Origin: Flammeovirgaceae bacterium BBD 1991-12
GTDB lineage: Bacteria; Bacteroidota; Bacteroidia; Cytophagales; Cyclobacteriaceae
DNA: 45,845 bases
NCBI GenBank assembly: GCA_001657315.1
Contig: LYSV01000040.1
Location: 1-45,845 of the forward strand
Direction of reading: 5' to 3'
Positions 37,439 to 45,042 of this stretch are shown here, piece by piece. The notes under the pieces are model-generated. The model worked only from the letters and a program-made list of their open reading frames with translations. It was not told the DNA's origin and made no database searches. Numbering within the stretch: the first letter of the stretch is position 1; each line of letters begins with the position of its first letter. Position numbers and translations under genes: made by a program.

Positions 37439-38092
37439 ATGAATTTGAGCCAGGTCAAAATCTATAGAATACTCCACATAGAGAACATTCCACATATTCT
37501 TTCGAACGGGATTACTCATAAAAACTCGCCAAATGCCAATTCGGATTTCGTTGGAATTGGAGATCTTAGTCTTATTAGTAATCGCAACGCCAGACGAGTA
37601 GATGTTGACAATGGAAACACTTTCAATACAATCGAAACCATCACTCTTGGTGATTTCACACCCTTCTATTTTGGTGTAAAAATGCCAATGCCATATGTAA
37701 TTCAACATGGGGGAAACTTCGTTGAAAAGGCAAATGAACCCGAAGATATAGTTTATGTAGTATGCTCGGTTGAATTAATAATTAGCTCGGGCATGAGATA
37801 TTATTTTTCCGATGGTCATGCAACAGATTTCTTAACCTCTTTCTATAATAAAGATGAGATAAACCAATTACCACAAATTGTGGACTGGACTGCTATCAAA
37901 ACATCTTATTGGAGTGGACAACAAAATCTCAACATCAAAAGAAAGAAACAAGCTGAATTCCTGGTACAGGGAGATATCCCGCCCGACTTTATTACAGGCT
38001 TTGGTTGTTATAATGATTCAGCGAAGCAAAAATTAATAGAATTAGGGGTAAATGACCAATTAATTAAAGTCATCCCCCATGCTTATTATTAA
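37439..38092 (+). CDS. darT: DarT-family DNA ADP-ribosyltransferase toxin (DUF4433)
   Basis: A 217-aa toxin. DarT transfers ADP-ribose from NAD+ to thymine or guanine in single-stranded DNA, blocking replication, and serves in phage defence. Family marks: YRILHIENIPHILSNGI at residues 9-25 (NAD-contacting His13), FTPFYFGVKMPMPYVI, YYFSDGHATDFLTSFY, and the catalytic Glu173 in KRKKQAEFLVQGDIP, the ARTT loop. All key parts are intact. It is 9 bp upstream of its antitoxin DarG. Base composition is clearly more A+T rich than in the chromosome outside the island. Confidence 0.93.
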   Translation: MNLSQVKIYRILHIENIPHILSNGITHKNSPNANSDFVGIGDLSLISNRNARRVDVDNGNTFNTIETITLGDFTPFYFGVKMPMPYVIQHGGNFVEKANEPEDIVYVVCSVELIISSGMRYYFSDGHATDFLTSFYNKDEINQLPQIVDWTAIKTSYWSGQQNLNIKRKKQAEFLVQGDIPPDFITGFGCYNDSAKQKLIELGVNDQLIKVIPHAYY

Positions 38093-38101
38093 ATCTCAAT
38101 T

Positions 38102-39136
38102 ATGATTAAGTATCTAACAGGAAATATTCTCGATAGTGAAGCCGAAGCACTGGTAAACACAGTTAATACTGTCGGTGTTATGGGAAAAGGAATTGCCTTA
38201 CAATTCAAGAAAGCCTATCCAAACAATTACAAAGCTTATAACCAGGCATGTAAAGAAGAACGAGTTAGAATCGGAAAACTTTTCGTTACAAAGGATGGAA
38301 ACGTAAGCACCGGGGAGAAATTAATAATCAATTTTCCGACTAAGAAAAACTGGAGAAAACCATCTGAATACGAATACATCGAAAAAGGGTTAGTGGATTT
38401 ATTGAATGTTATTGATAACTATAAGATCAAGAGCATTGCAATTCCACCATTGGGAGCTGGAAATGGAGGCTTGGAATGGCAAAAGGTTAAAATCCTTATC
38501 TCCAAATACTTAAGCCACGTTGATGTAGATGTTTTAGTCTACGAACCCAGTACAGTTATAAAGGAAAAACTAAAAAAGGAAAGAGTCAAACTAACCGACG
38601 CAAGGGCATTACTTCTATACGCTTTATACGATTTGGTGCGTAATGGAGAATATGTCTCTGAATTTTCCAGTGAAAAAGTAGCTTATTTTCTACAGAGATT
38701 TGGTGCTGGAAAGTATTTCAAATTGAATTATCAGCCGAATTTTTATGGACCATACTCAGGTAAAGTAAGGTTTTTACTAAATACTCTGAACGGTAGTTAC
38801 ATAATGGGTTACAGCGACATGAATAAAAAGCCTTTTGAGCCCTTAACTCTGGTTGCCGATGGTTATGAAGAAGTTAAAAATTTTATTGAAGCCAAACCTG
38901 AACTGAAGGAAATTGCAGAAAAAACCATTAAATTTTTGTATGGATTTTATTCAGACTTTGCACTTGAACTGCTCTCATCAATCGATTTCATTTCACAACA
39001 AGAAAAGAGCTTAAATCGGGATATTGTCACCGGTAAACTTGAGTCATGGAGCAACAGGAAACGCTCAATGTTCTCAAATCCAAAGTATTTAGATATCTCA
39101 TTAAACCATCTTGGCAAGATGCAAACTCCTTATTAG
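38102..39136 (+). CDS. darG: DarG-family macrodomain antitoxin
   Basis: A 344-aa antitoxin of DarT. The N-terminal macrodomain (about 1-155: YLTGNILDSEAEALVNTVNTVGVMGKGIALQFKKAYP, and SIAIPPLGAGNGGLEW) removes ADP-ribose from DNA. The C-terminal part (about 160-344, with VKLTDARALLLYALYDLVRNGEYVSEFSSEKVAYFLQRFG and FYGPYSGKVRFLLN) is the domain that binds and blocks the toxin. Both are full length. The stop codon overlaps the left arm of the palindromic repeat, copy a. Confidence 0.94.
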   Translation: MIKYLTGNILDSEAEALVNTVNTVGVMGKGIALQFKKAYPNNYKAYNQACKEERVRIGKLFVTKDGNVSTGEKLIINFPTKKNWRKPSEYEYIEKGLVDLLNVIDNYKIKSIAIPPLGAGNGGLEWQKVKILISKYLSHVDVDVLVYEPSTVIKEKLKKERVKLTDARALLLYALYDLVRNGEYVSEFSSEKVAYFLQRFGAGKYFKLNYQPNFYGPYSGKVRFLLNTLNGSYIMGYSDMNKKPFEPLTLVADGYEEVKNFIEAKPELKEIAEKTIKFLYGFYSDFALELLSSIDFISQQEKSLNRDIVTGKLESWSNRKRSMFSNPKYLDISLNHLGKMQTPY

Positions 39137-39166
39137 TCTTAGAGTCGCTGTGCTAAGACCAGTGAT
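39134..39166 (+). repeat. Interspersed palindrome, copy a
   Basis: TAGTCTTAG (39134-39142) and CTAAGACCA (39153-39161) form an 8 of 9 stem around AGTCGCTGTG. The right arm continues CAGTGATG as in copy d. The loop is the inverse of the loop in copy c. The left arm overlaps the darG stop codon, and a T6 run follows (39168-39173), so it may also act as terminator. Confidence 0.65.
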
Positions 39167-39172
39167 GTTTTT

Positions 39173-39766
39173 TCATTCTTTCCTCAACCATCCTAGGATT
39201 CTGTCGCTATTTACTTTCCATTCTCCATTACTATTTTCAATGTTGAAAGTTTCCCTGGACCGTCCGAACGGCCCGGGATTTTGCTGAATAATTTCAATTT
39301 CCTTGTCAGTAACATTTGATATAATGGCTACATGCCCATACTTATTGAAAGCTGTTTCGCTAAAGACTAAAAGGTCGTTCACTTTCGGTTGGGTTCTGCC
39401 TGGATTTGAATACTGGACCAGGGCTCTGCTCAAATTCTTTTGTCCATCTGACAGACCTTGGTCGAAAAAGTCTTTGGCATGTCCATAGCTGTCGGGCATT
39501 TTGTGATTCAGGTGTTCGTAATAATATCTTTTTACAAATTCAACACACTGATATTTTAACCCTAAATTGTAGCCATCATCGGTGAGGTTTCTATCAGCGA
39601 CATTGTTCACATCACCATTGTAGTAAACGATTACATTATTCAAGCTGTCAATATGCTGTCCGGTTTCATAATTAAGATTGAAATTAATCTTCTTAAAAAT
39701 CCAAAGCCCCAAGGATGTCACCAAAACCAATGTAATTATTAAAAATGTCGCTTTTTTAATTTTCAA
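39173..39766 (-). CDS. CHAP-domain (NlpC/P60-like) protein
   Basis: A 197-aa protein with an N-terminal membrane anchor or signal (ATFLIITLVLVTSLGLWIF). The CHAP cysteine-peptidase/amidase domain follows: the putative nucleophile Cys74 in KYQCVEFVKRYYYEH and His145 in KYGHVAIIS. CHAP enzymes cut peptidoglycan cross-links or peptides. The motif YQCVEFVKRY is common to a Bacteroidota subfamily. It is alone between palindromes a and b, on the minus strand, and its product is exported, so it may be a cell-wall enzyme or a toxin. Confidence 0.88.
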   Translation of the reverse strand: MKIKKATFLIITLVLVTSLGLWIFKKINFNLNYETGQHIDSLNNVIVYYNGDVNNVADRNLTDDGYNLGLKYQCVEFVKRYYYEHLNHKMPDSYGHAKDFFDQGLSDGQKNLSRALVQYSNPGRTQPKVNDLLVFSETAFNKYGHVAIISNVTDKEIEIIQQNPGPFGRSRETFNIENSNGEWKVNSDRILGWLRKE

Positions 39767-40067
39767 GTTCAGTCTTTTTTACATGAATCAATTAAATACC
39801 GTACACTAATTCATACACCATGTTTGATCTGTATCTTTCCTTCCCAAAACTCCTAACTGATTCTTAAGCGCAGCGGTTCTAAGACCAATGGTAGCCCCTA
39901 CCCAACACATACGGGACTTTCACCCTTTGGAACGCTCAACTTCATGAGTTATATTCACGATACAGGTGCACACATCAGCTAAGAAGCCATAATCCCACAA
40001 AGCCACCGCACCAGGCAAACTACGGTTCGTGGCAGTACAATTAAAAGCAATAAAAACCAACAAAAAA
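39767..40067. other. 301-bp divergent region
   Basis: Between the CHAP gene (minus) and the fibre-like gene (plus). It contains palindrome copy b (39856-39893). The rest has no gene; a 16-nt sequence on the minus strand (39911-39926) resembles a stretch common in large rRNA and group II introns but is too short to interpret. Confidence 0.45.
39856..39893 (+). repeat. Interspersed palindrome, copy b
   Basis: Degenerate copy: left arm around CTGATTCTTAAG, loop GCGCAGCGG, right arm TTCTAAGACCAATGG. The right arm TCTAAGACCA matches copies a and d. It lies between divergent genes, so it is not simply a terminator. Confidence 0.6.
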
Positions 40068-41021
40068 ATGAAAAACAAATTACTTCTTTTAGGACTTATA
40101 GGATATTTTCTAAATGCAAATGCTCAAGACAATAAAATTGAATCAACAGGTGATGTTGGAATTGGAACTACAAATCCAACAGATAAATTAGATGTAAGAG
40201 GTACAATTTCAGTAGGAGACGATTCTGGACAGTATCCCTTTAAAATTTGGTCCGGTGGCACTGGAAATTCAAACCATATGAGAATTGGAACAGATTACGG
40301 GCACCCTGGAGATGCAGTAATTGAGTTATACCAAAATTATACGGGTGGGAATCAGCAAAACCCTGGAAAATTGATTGTGAACGGAAATCTTGGAATTGGA
40401 ACTATAAATCCAACAGATAAATTAGATGTAAGAGGTGCAATTTCAGTAGGAGACGATTCTGGACAATATCCCTTTAAAATTTGGTCCGGTGGTACTGGAA
40501 ATTCAAACCATATGAGAATTGGAACAGATTACGCACATTATGGTGATGCTGTAATTGAACTATACCAAAATTATACCGGTGGGAATCAACAAAACCCTGG
40601 AAAATTGATTGTAAACGGAAATCTTGGAATAGGAACTACAACTCCGGGCTCATGGAAATTAGCGGTTAATGGAAACATAAGAGCAAAAGAAATAAAAGTC
40701 GAAACCGGATGGTCTGATTTTGTTTTTCATGATAATTATATATTACCTACACTTAACGAGGTAGAAAATTATATTAAGGAAAAAGGTCATTTAAAAGATA
40801 TCCCAAGTGCTGAAGAAGTGGAGGAAAATGGAATATTCTTGGGTGAAATGGATTCCAGGTTACTACAAAAAATTGAGGAATTAACTCTTTATACAATCCA
40901 GCAACAAAAGGAAATAGAAAACCTCAAAAAAGAAAACAGTGAAGTAAAATTATTGAAAATAAAACTTCTCGAACTACAATCAAGATTTGATAAACTTGAA
41001 TCGAGGAAAAAAAGGTTATAA
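40068..41021 (+). CDS. Secreted tail-fibre-like protein with tandem 78-residue repeats
   Basis: A 317-aa secreted protein; start 40068 gives the signal peptide MKNKLLLLGLIGYFLNANAQ. Two tandem copies of a 78-aa unit (about 30-107 and 108-185) each start LGIGTxNPTDKLDVRG, a motif typical of phage-tail-fibre-like and Bacteroidota surface proteins, and a short third start follows. The C-terminal domain (about 205-317: FVFHDNYILPTLNEVENYIKEKGHLKDIPSAEEVEENGIFLGEMDSRLLQKIEELTLYTIQQQKEIENLKKEN) ends in a coiled coil. It probably forms trimers at the surface. Ligand unknown. It is flanked by palindromes b and c. Confidence 0.82.
   Translation: MKNKLLLLGLIGYFLNANAQDNKIESTGDVGIGTTNPTDKLDVRGTISVGDDSGQYPFKIWSGGTGNSNHMRIGTDYGHPGDAVIELYQNYTGGNQQNPGKLIVNGNLGIGTINPTDKLDVRGAISVGDDSGQYPFKIWSGGTGNSNHMRIGTDYAHYGDAVIELYQNYTGGNQQNPGKLIVNGNLGIGTTTPGSWKLAVNGNIRAKEIKVETGWSDFVFHDNYILPTLNEVENYIKEKGHLKDIPSAEEVEENGIFLGEMDSRLLQKIEELTLYTIQQQKEIENLKKENSEVKLLKIKLLELQSRFDKLESRKKRL
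40156..40623 (+). repeat. Two tandem 234-bp units inside the fibre-like gene
   Basis: Units 40156-40389 and 40390-40623 begin with TTGGAATTGGAACT and match at all but about 16 positions by eye. Most differences are synonymous, so the repeats are kept at protein level. A partial third unit starts at 40624. The length is a multiple of three, so unit gain or loss would keep the frame. Confidence 0.9.
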
Positions 41022-41035
41022 CGCTACTCCGTTCT

Positions 41036-41067
41036 GGTCTTAGGTTCAGCACAGCGGTCCTAAGGCC
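41036..41067 (+). repeat. Interspersed palindrome, copy c
   Basis: GGTCTTAGG (41036-41044) pairs with CCTAAGGCC (41059-41067) at 8 of 9 positions around TTCAGCACAGCGGT. It is 15 bp after the fibre-like gene and is followed by a T6 run at 41075-41080, much as in copy a. It lies between two convergent genes. Confidence 0.7.
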
Positions 41068-41078
41068 TAAAATGTTTT

Positions 41079-41324
41079 TTATTCATTTTCAAGGCGATTG
41101 ACCTTTTCCTTCAGTTCCTCGATTTCCTTATTCTGTTCAATGAGATACAAAGTCAGTTCCTCGATCTTCTGAAGCAGTTTGGCATTCATCTCTCCTAAAT
41201 TGATGCCGTTCCCGGTTACTTCTACTTCACTGGGTATTTCAGGAAGATGATTGTTCTCTAAAATGAAATTCTCAACTTCTTCCAATGTTCTCAACTTGTA
41301 ATCATCCCTAAAAACAAAATTCCA
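41079..41324 (-). pseudogene. Truncated 3' fragment of a tail-fibre-like gene
   Basis: The translated minus strand (WNFVFRDDYKLRTLEEVENFILENNHLPEIPSEVEVTGNGINLGEMNAKLLQKIEELTLYLIEQNKEIEELKEKVNRLENE) matches the last third of the fibre-like protein encoded nearby on the plus strand. The similarity begins at the Trp codon lying in the arm of palindrome d, with a TAA in the same frame a few codons before it. No signal peptide or N-terminal part remains. An internal ATG at 41294 could still give 71 aa. It is best read as a remnant left by recombination at the palindrome. Confidence 0.7.
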
Positions 41325-41363
41325 CTGGTCGTAGGTTTAGCGAAGCGATCCTAAGACCAGTGG
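41322..41363 (+). repeat. Interspersed palindrome, copy d (best preserved)
   Basis: CCACTGGTCGTAGG (41322-41335) and CCTAAGACCAGTGG (41350-41363) pair at 13 of 14 positions around TTTAGCGAAGCGAT, itself with a GCGAAGC mini-hairpin. One arm contains the first homologous codon of the truncated gene. Confidence 0.8.
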
Positions 41364-41457
41364 TGACAGACTCTTGCAAGAGTTTAGCAATATCTAGCCA
41401 TAAACAGCTATTACCTATGCATAATACCTACTGAAGTTCCATTCAATTGCCATTTGA

Positions 41458-42195
41458 TTATCCCATCAACTCCGGGTAAGCATTCCACTCTTTACCTTCC
41501 AAAATCCTACCATTGGACTTCTTATTCCGTTTAACACCATCCGCTCCCCAGGTTCCCCATTGTTTGAAAAAGAAAGCAACACCTTGTTCTTCACACTGCT
41601 TTTTCACATTCAATGCCCACTCTTTTTTCATTGGCCGGGCATATGCACCGCTTTCACCCCCAACGATCACCCAATGAATACCTGCCAGGTCAATATCTCC
41701 TAAATCTTCCAATAATGGCTCGACTGACAAAAACTTAATCGCGGCATCAATATTCCTAAGCCGGTCAATCCTTGGGATTCCATGCTTAACATTTTCCACG
41801 GTAACACCTAACCAAATATTTTCCGGCACTCTTCTTTTGGAAAAATACTCAAACATGGCATTTTCTCTTTTGGTAAGGATTTGGTAAATGTGTTGTGGAG
41901 TAAGGTCAATCACTCCCATTACTTTGTTCAAGAATTCTATTGGCATCTTTTCATGGAATAGATCACTCATTGAATTCACAAAGTATTTCGTGGATTTCTT
42001 TTTCTTCAAGGGCTGTTCCAGCCTTTCTGGCATGATTGTAAAATCAAATCCATTCTCATATCCTGGAGCACCCATGGCTTTGAGCCTGTTCGCCATGACT
42101 TCAGCATAGCAGTATTTACAGCCTGACGAAACTTTTGTACAACCTGTAGTGGGATTCCAGGTTTCTTCAGTCCATTCTATTTTGGTTTTTTTCAT
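41458..42195 (-). CDS. Phage Gp37/Gp68-family (DUF5131) three-cysteine protein
   Basis: A 245-aa protein of the Gp37/Gp68 family. The N-terminal motif IEWTEETWNPTTGCTKVSSGCKYCYAE holds Cys19, Cys26 and Cys29 (CX6CX2C), like the cluster-binding loop of radical-SAM-type proteins. Further conserved segments: KYFVNSMSDLFHEKMP, IYQILTKR, NIWLGVTVEN, FLSVEPLLEDLGDI, HWVIVGGESGAYARPM, FFFKQWGTWG. The reaction is unknown. It is found in phages and in host islands next to tcmP, as here (3-bp gap). A radical-SAM-like modification is plausible, not shown. Confidence 0.9.
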   Translation of the reverse strand: MKKTKIEWTEETWNPTTGCTKVSSGCKYCYAEVMANRLKAMGAPGYENGFDFTIMPERLEQPLKKKKSTKYFVNSMSDLFHEKMPIEFLNKVMGVIDLTPQHIYQILTKRENAMFEYFSKRRVPENIWLGVTVENVKHGIPRIDRLRNIDAAIKFLSVEPLLEDLGDIDLAGIHWVIVGGESGAYARPMKKEWALNVKKQCEEQGVAFFFKQWGTWGADGVKRNKKSNGRILEGKEWNAYPELMG

Positions 42196-42198
42196 TAT

Positions 42199-43317
42199 TC
42201 ATTTATTTATTAAGTACTGAACTTTTTTGTGGTACTTATGAACATTGTCATAGGTAACCAGAGGGGACCTACTCTCGTAAATCAGTTTGCCCACCTTTTT
42301 TAGCTCTCTAACACAATCAGCAGCATGCTTTGGAATATGCCCTGCTTCGTATGTAAAATCTAAAAGTTCAGTGTTATTTCGAATTTCCTTATTTAATACT
42401 TTTTTCTCTACTTCTTTCTTAAAACTATCAATCTTACTGAGCCTTTGGCCAGTAAACGCATCTAACTGAGCTATTTGGGCCTCATTATCAATATCAAAAT
42501 TGGCATCTCCATTTTCCCCATTCCTCTTCCATCCAATATCAAGAAACTTATCAACAGCCCTGGGGTGAGATGCACCGAAAATGATTCCATAAATATTTGT
42601 TCCTTTTTTCAATGAAAATGGATAAAGCTTGAGCCTGGTATTTGTTGGTAACTTCTTTCGAAGCTCCTGGGTCACTGTTCTGTGTATTTGTTCATAGCCC
42701 TGTTTCTTAACCAAATCCATATCAATGTTAAAGTGAGCCTTAAACTCATCACTATGTCCAAAACGCCATAGATAAGACGAGGAAACAAAGTAAAGAAAGT
42801 CCGTCTGCGAAGTTTTTTCCAGTTCTAAAAAGTACTTTGTAGCTATGAATTTTATACCATTCTGGTCCAGATATACTAATGAAGGGTATTGTTTGATTTC
42901 AGGTAATAGCTTTGAAAAAAGTGTTTCAAAATCCTCATTGTAAAATTTAAGGGTGACCTTTCGTTCCAGGTTCTTGTCATTATTCATAAAACCTGAACAG
43001 GATTTTTTTAGTTGCTCATATTTTTTCTGATTCTTTTTGTTTGGTTCAAACTCATTAAGATGTACAACCACTTTGACCTGTTTCTGAAATAAATGGCCTT
43101 TTTGTTCCTGTATTTTATTCAACAGTCGTACTGGGCTGCCGGGTACTCCGTTTTTGTCATATCCTGTTCCGGCAAAAAAGTCAAATATGTGAATCTCCTC
43201 AACGTGATCCTGCATTACAAATGTTGGGATCCACGCTTGAGCATAGTCCTGAAATATTTCAAGCTTTACAATAGTCGTTTCATCAAAGGGTTGATCATGT
43301 AAATCCTTGTATGCCAT
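42199..43317 (-). CDS. tcmP: Three-Cys-motif partner protein TcmP
   Basis: A 372-aa protein. N-terminus DETTIVKLEIFQDYAQAWIPTFV (about 12-34) and the motif IHIFDFFAGTGYDKNGVPGSPVRLL (about 43-67), in which DFFAGTG resembles a methyltransferase-type nucleotide loop. The later GIIFGASHPRAVDKFLDIGWKRN (about 245-270) and C-terminal DNVHKYHKKVQYLINK are typical of the family. TcmP is known by its linkage to three-Cys (Gp37/Gp68) proteins. It precedes that gene with 3 bp between them, so the pair is one operon. The function of the pair has not been described to my knowledge. Confidence 0.88.
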   Translation of the reverse strand: MAYKDLHDQPFDETTIVKLEIFQDYAQAWIPTFVMQDHVEEIHIFDFFAGTGYDKNGVPGSPVRLLNKIQEQKGHLFQKQVKVVVHLNEFEPNKKNQKKYEQLKKSCSGFMNNDKNLERKVTLKFYNEDFETLFSKLLPEIKQYPSLVYLDQNGIKFIATKYFLELEKTSQTDFLYFVSSSYLWRFGHSDEFKAHFNIDMDLVKKQGYEQIHRTVTQELRKKLPTNTRLKLYPFSLKKGTNIYGIIFGASHPRAVDKFLDIGWKRNGENGDANFDIDNEAQIAQLDAFTGQRLSKIDSFKKEVEKKVLNKEIRNNTELLDFTYEAGHIPKHAADCVRELKKVGKLIYESRSPLVTYDNVHKYHKKVQYLINK

Positions 43318-43358
43318 CTATAGTTTTTCTTATCAAATATCACTTGTAGTGAGATTAA

Positions 43359-43426
43359 GACACCCCGGCACCCTGATCATCCATCAATAACCCGATTTAG
43401 ACAAAAGAAAACGGGCGCCGGGTGTC
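43359..43426 (-). terminator. Hairpin structure after the DUF6261 gene
   Basis: On the minus strand GACACCCGGCGCCCG and a matching distal arm (GGGTGCCGGGGTGTC, one bulge) pair, with an inner CCCG/CGGG. It begins 5 bp after the DUF6261 stop and probably ends its transcript. It also marks the right edge of the A+T-rich island. Confidence 0.55.
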
Positions 43427-43431
43427 AGGAT

Positions 43432-44184
43432 CTAAAATTCCTCTTCCGGGTCCTCTTCCTCTCCTACCGGATCATCATCTTCTCCTTCGGCATTTTCCTG
43501 CCGGGTCTGGCGGGCGCGGAGTACGGTCACCGTATCGGTGATGATATCGTTCAGCTTTTCCACCAGGGTAGCAACGCCGTCCTCTTCATCATCCAGCAGT
43601 ATGGCCACATGGTCCAGCAGCAGGCTGAGCTGGCGGGCCAGCTTTTCCCTGTTTTCCTTTACTACAGGCAGGTTCTTTCCACTTTCAGCGTCCACCTTTT
43701 CCTGATACAGGGTATCAAAGCGGTCCATGGCTTCCTTCATTTCGGCCAGCAGCGCCTGCAGGGCAGCCCGCTTTACCGCCGTCCGGTTCTCCTCCAGCTC
43801 TTTGAGCAGGCTTTTCATTTCGGCGCTCTGCGCCACATAGCTCAGGCTGTAGAGCCGGGAGTTATGCCGCCTTAGTATATCCAGCAGCTCATGGCCTGCG
43901 GCCCGCAGCGCGGCATCCGCCCGCAGGGTCACGCTGAGTATACCGTGCCGCAACGACCGGAAAGCGTCGTCACGCTGCTGATCAGCATCGGCCAGCCGTG
44001 CCGTGTAGTCGCTCGAGCGGTCCGCATTCAGCGCCGTAAGTAGCTGGCCGGAGGCCTCTCCTATTTTTTTTGTTCTGGTTTCAAATACTGCCGTCAGGGG
44101 CTCGTCTATCGCGGAGACGATGCGGTCGGCAGTGATCACGAGTTCGTTGGTTGTTAACCGTGATAATGGGAGTGTTCTTAACAT
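43432..44184 (-). CDS. DUF6261 family protein
   Basis: A 250-aa cytoplasmic protein, almost entirely helical and charged: MLRTLPLSRLTTNELVITADRIVSAIDEPLTAVFETRTKKI, then long helices (RDDAFRSLRHGILSVTLRADAALRAAGHELLDILRRHNSRLYSLSYVAQSAEMKSLLKELEE) and a very acidic tail (ENAEGEDDDPVGEEEDPEEEF). The layout matches DUF6261, a Bacteroidota family of unknown function. The composition is more G+C rich than in the island beside it, so this is where the chromosome resumes. Stand-alone. Confidence 0.85.
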   Translation of the reverse strand: MLRTLPLSRLTTNELVITADRIVSAIDEPLTAVFETRTKKIGEASGQLLTALNADRSSDYTARLADADQQRDDAFRSLRHGILSVTLRADAALRAAGHELLDILRRHNSRLYSLSYVAQSAEMKSLLKELEENRTAVKRAALQALLAEMKEAMDRFDTLYQEKVDAESGKNLPVVKENREKLARQLSLLLDHVAILLDDEEDGVATLVEKLNDIITDTVTVLRARQTRQENAEGEDDDPVGEEEDPEEEF

Positions 44185-44586
44185 AAAGATTGATATTAAG
44201 GTTCAACAATTGGGCTATTGATAACTGCATACGCGAATGATCAAAGCTGAATTTAGCAAGTTTATCTTTTTTCACAAAAAAACAGGAGAAAATAAAGAGC
44301 GGGCACATTTGGGTAATCACGGGTTCCTGCCTTATCGGACACTTCATAACCGTCAAAAAAACCACCAGACTACCTCTTGACATTATACAGTCTGCCACAG
44401 AAGCTTTTGAAAGGACAGAACCGCCCCGTCTGCCACAGCTATGCGACACCCATGAAACCAAAGCCGGCTATTGAAACAATCAACCTTTTTACAAAAGATA
44501 TCGATAACTTTACTTATCATTAAATCAGCTGAACCTCTGACAAAAGGTATTCCGGGATATTGCCACCGGGTAAAATTCAATGGACT
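44185..44586. other. 402-bp divergent intergenic region
   Basis: Between DUF6261 (minus) and the HxlR regulator (plus). It contains two short direct repeats GTCTGCCACAG (about 44391-44401 and 44429-44439) with 38-bp period. No gene is supported; promoter elements for both genes must be here. Confidence 0.4.
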
Positions 44587-44982
44587 ATGGAAAAAGAGCC
44601 GTTTGGTACCAGGCTGGAAGATGCTATTGATATAAAATCAAATTTTGATGAAAACTGTATCGTGCATCAATCATTACAGCTTATAGGTAATAAATGGACC
44701 CTTTTGGTATTGATGTCGCTCATCAGGGAAACAAAAAGGACCCATCAGATCCAGCGGGAGGTAGCAGGCATCTCTTTAAAAGTTTTATCCCAAACATTAA
44801 AAAAGCTTGTATCCTATGGTATGGTATCCAAAAAAATTTATCCCGTTATCCCACCCAATGTTGAATACTCCCTGACGGAATTTGGCAAGAGCCTTGTCAC
44901 TCCACTTGACGGCTTATTCAGATGGTCAGTAGCGCATGAAGAAAAAATAAGGGAAATAATCAAAAAAAATTCGGGCCACTGA
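44587..44982 (+). CDS. HxlR-family transcriptional regulator
   Basis: A 131-aa winged-helix regulator; start at 44587 preferred over an in-frame ATG at 44560. Conserved Cys in DENCIVHQSLQLIGNKWTLLVLMSLIRETKRTHQIQREVAGISLKVLSQTLKKLVSYGMVSKKIYPVIPPNVEYSLTEFGKSL. It is the second HxlR gene in the window and differs in detail (GNKWT for GGKWK). The gene for a SnoaL-like protein follows 111 bp later on the same strand and is the likely target. Confidence 0.93.
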   Translation: MEKEPFGTRLEDAIDIKSNFDENCIVHQSLQLIGNKWTLLVLMSLIRETKRTHQIQREVAGISLKVLSQTLKKLVSYGMVSKKIYPVIPPNVEYSLTEFGKSLVTPLDGLFRWSVAHEEKIREIIKKNSGH

Positions 44983-45042
44983 GGCCCAACGGTCAATTTT
45001 TTACTTTCCGGTAACTATATGACCGTCCTGTAACGTCTTGAT

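Noticed and set aside
39911-39926. Minus-strand AGGGTGAAAGTCCCGT resembling 23S rRNA or a group II intron piece
   Set aside because: Only 16 nt match my memory and the flanks do not extend the similarity.
39134-41363. Classical integron attC sites
   Set aside because: The palindromes lack the GTTRRRY/RYYYAAC core and no integrase gene is present in the window. The cassette idea is retained only as a hypothesis for another mechanism.
36806-43317. A prophage (fibre-like and Gp37/Gp68 names)
   Set aside because: No capsid, portal, terminase, integrase or lysis genes are present; the relevant families also occur outside phages.
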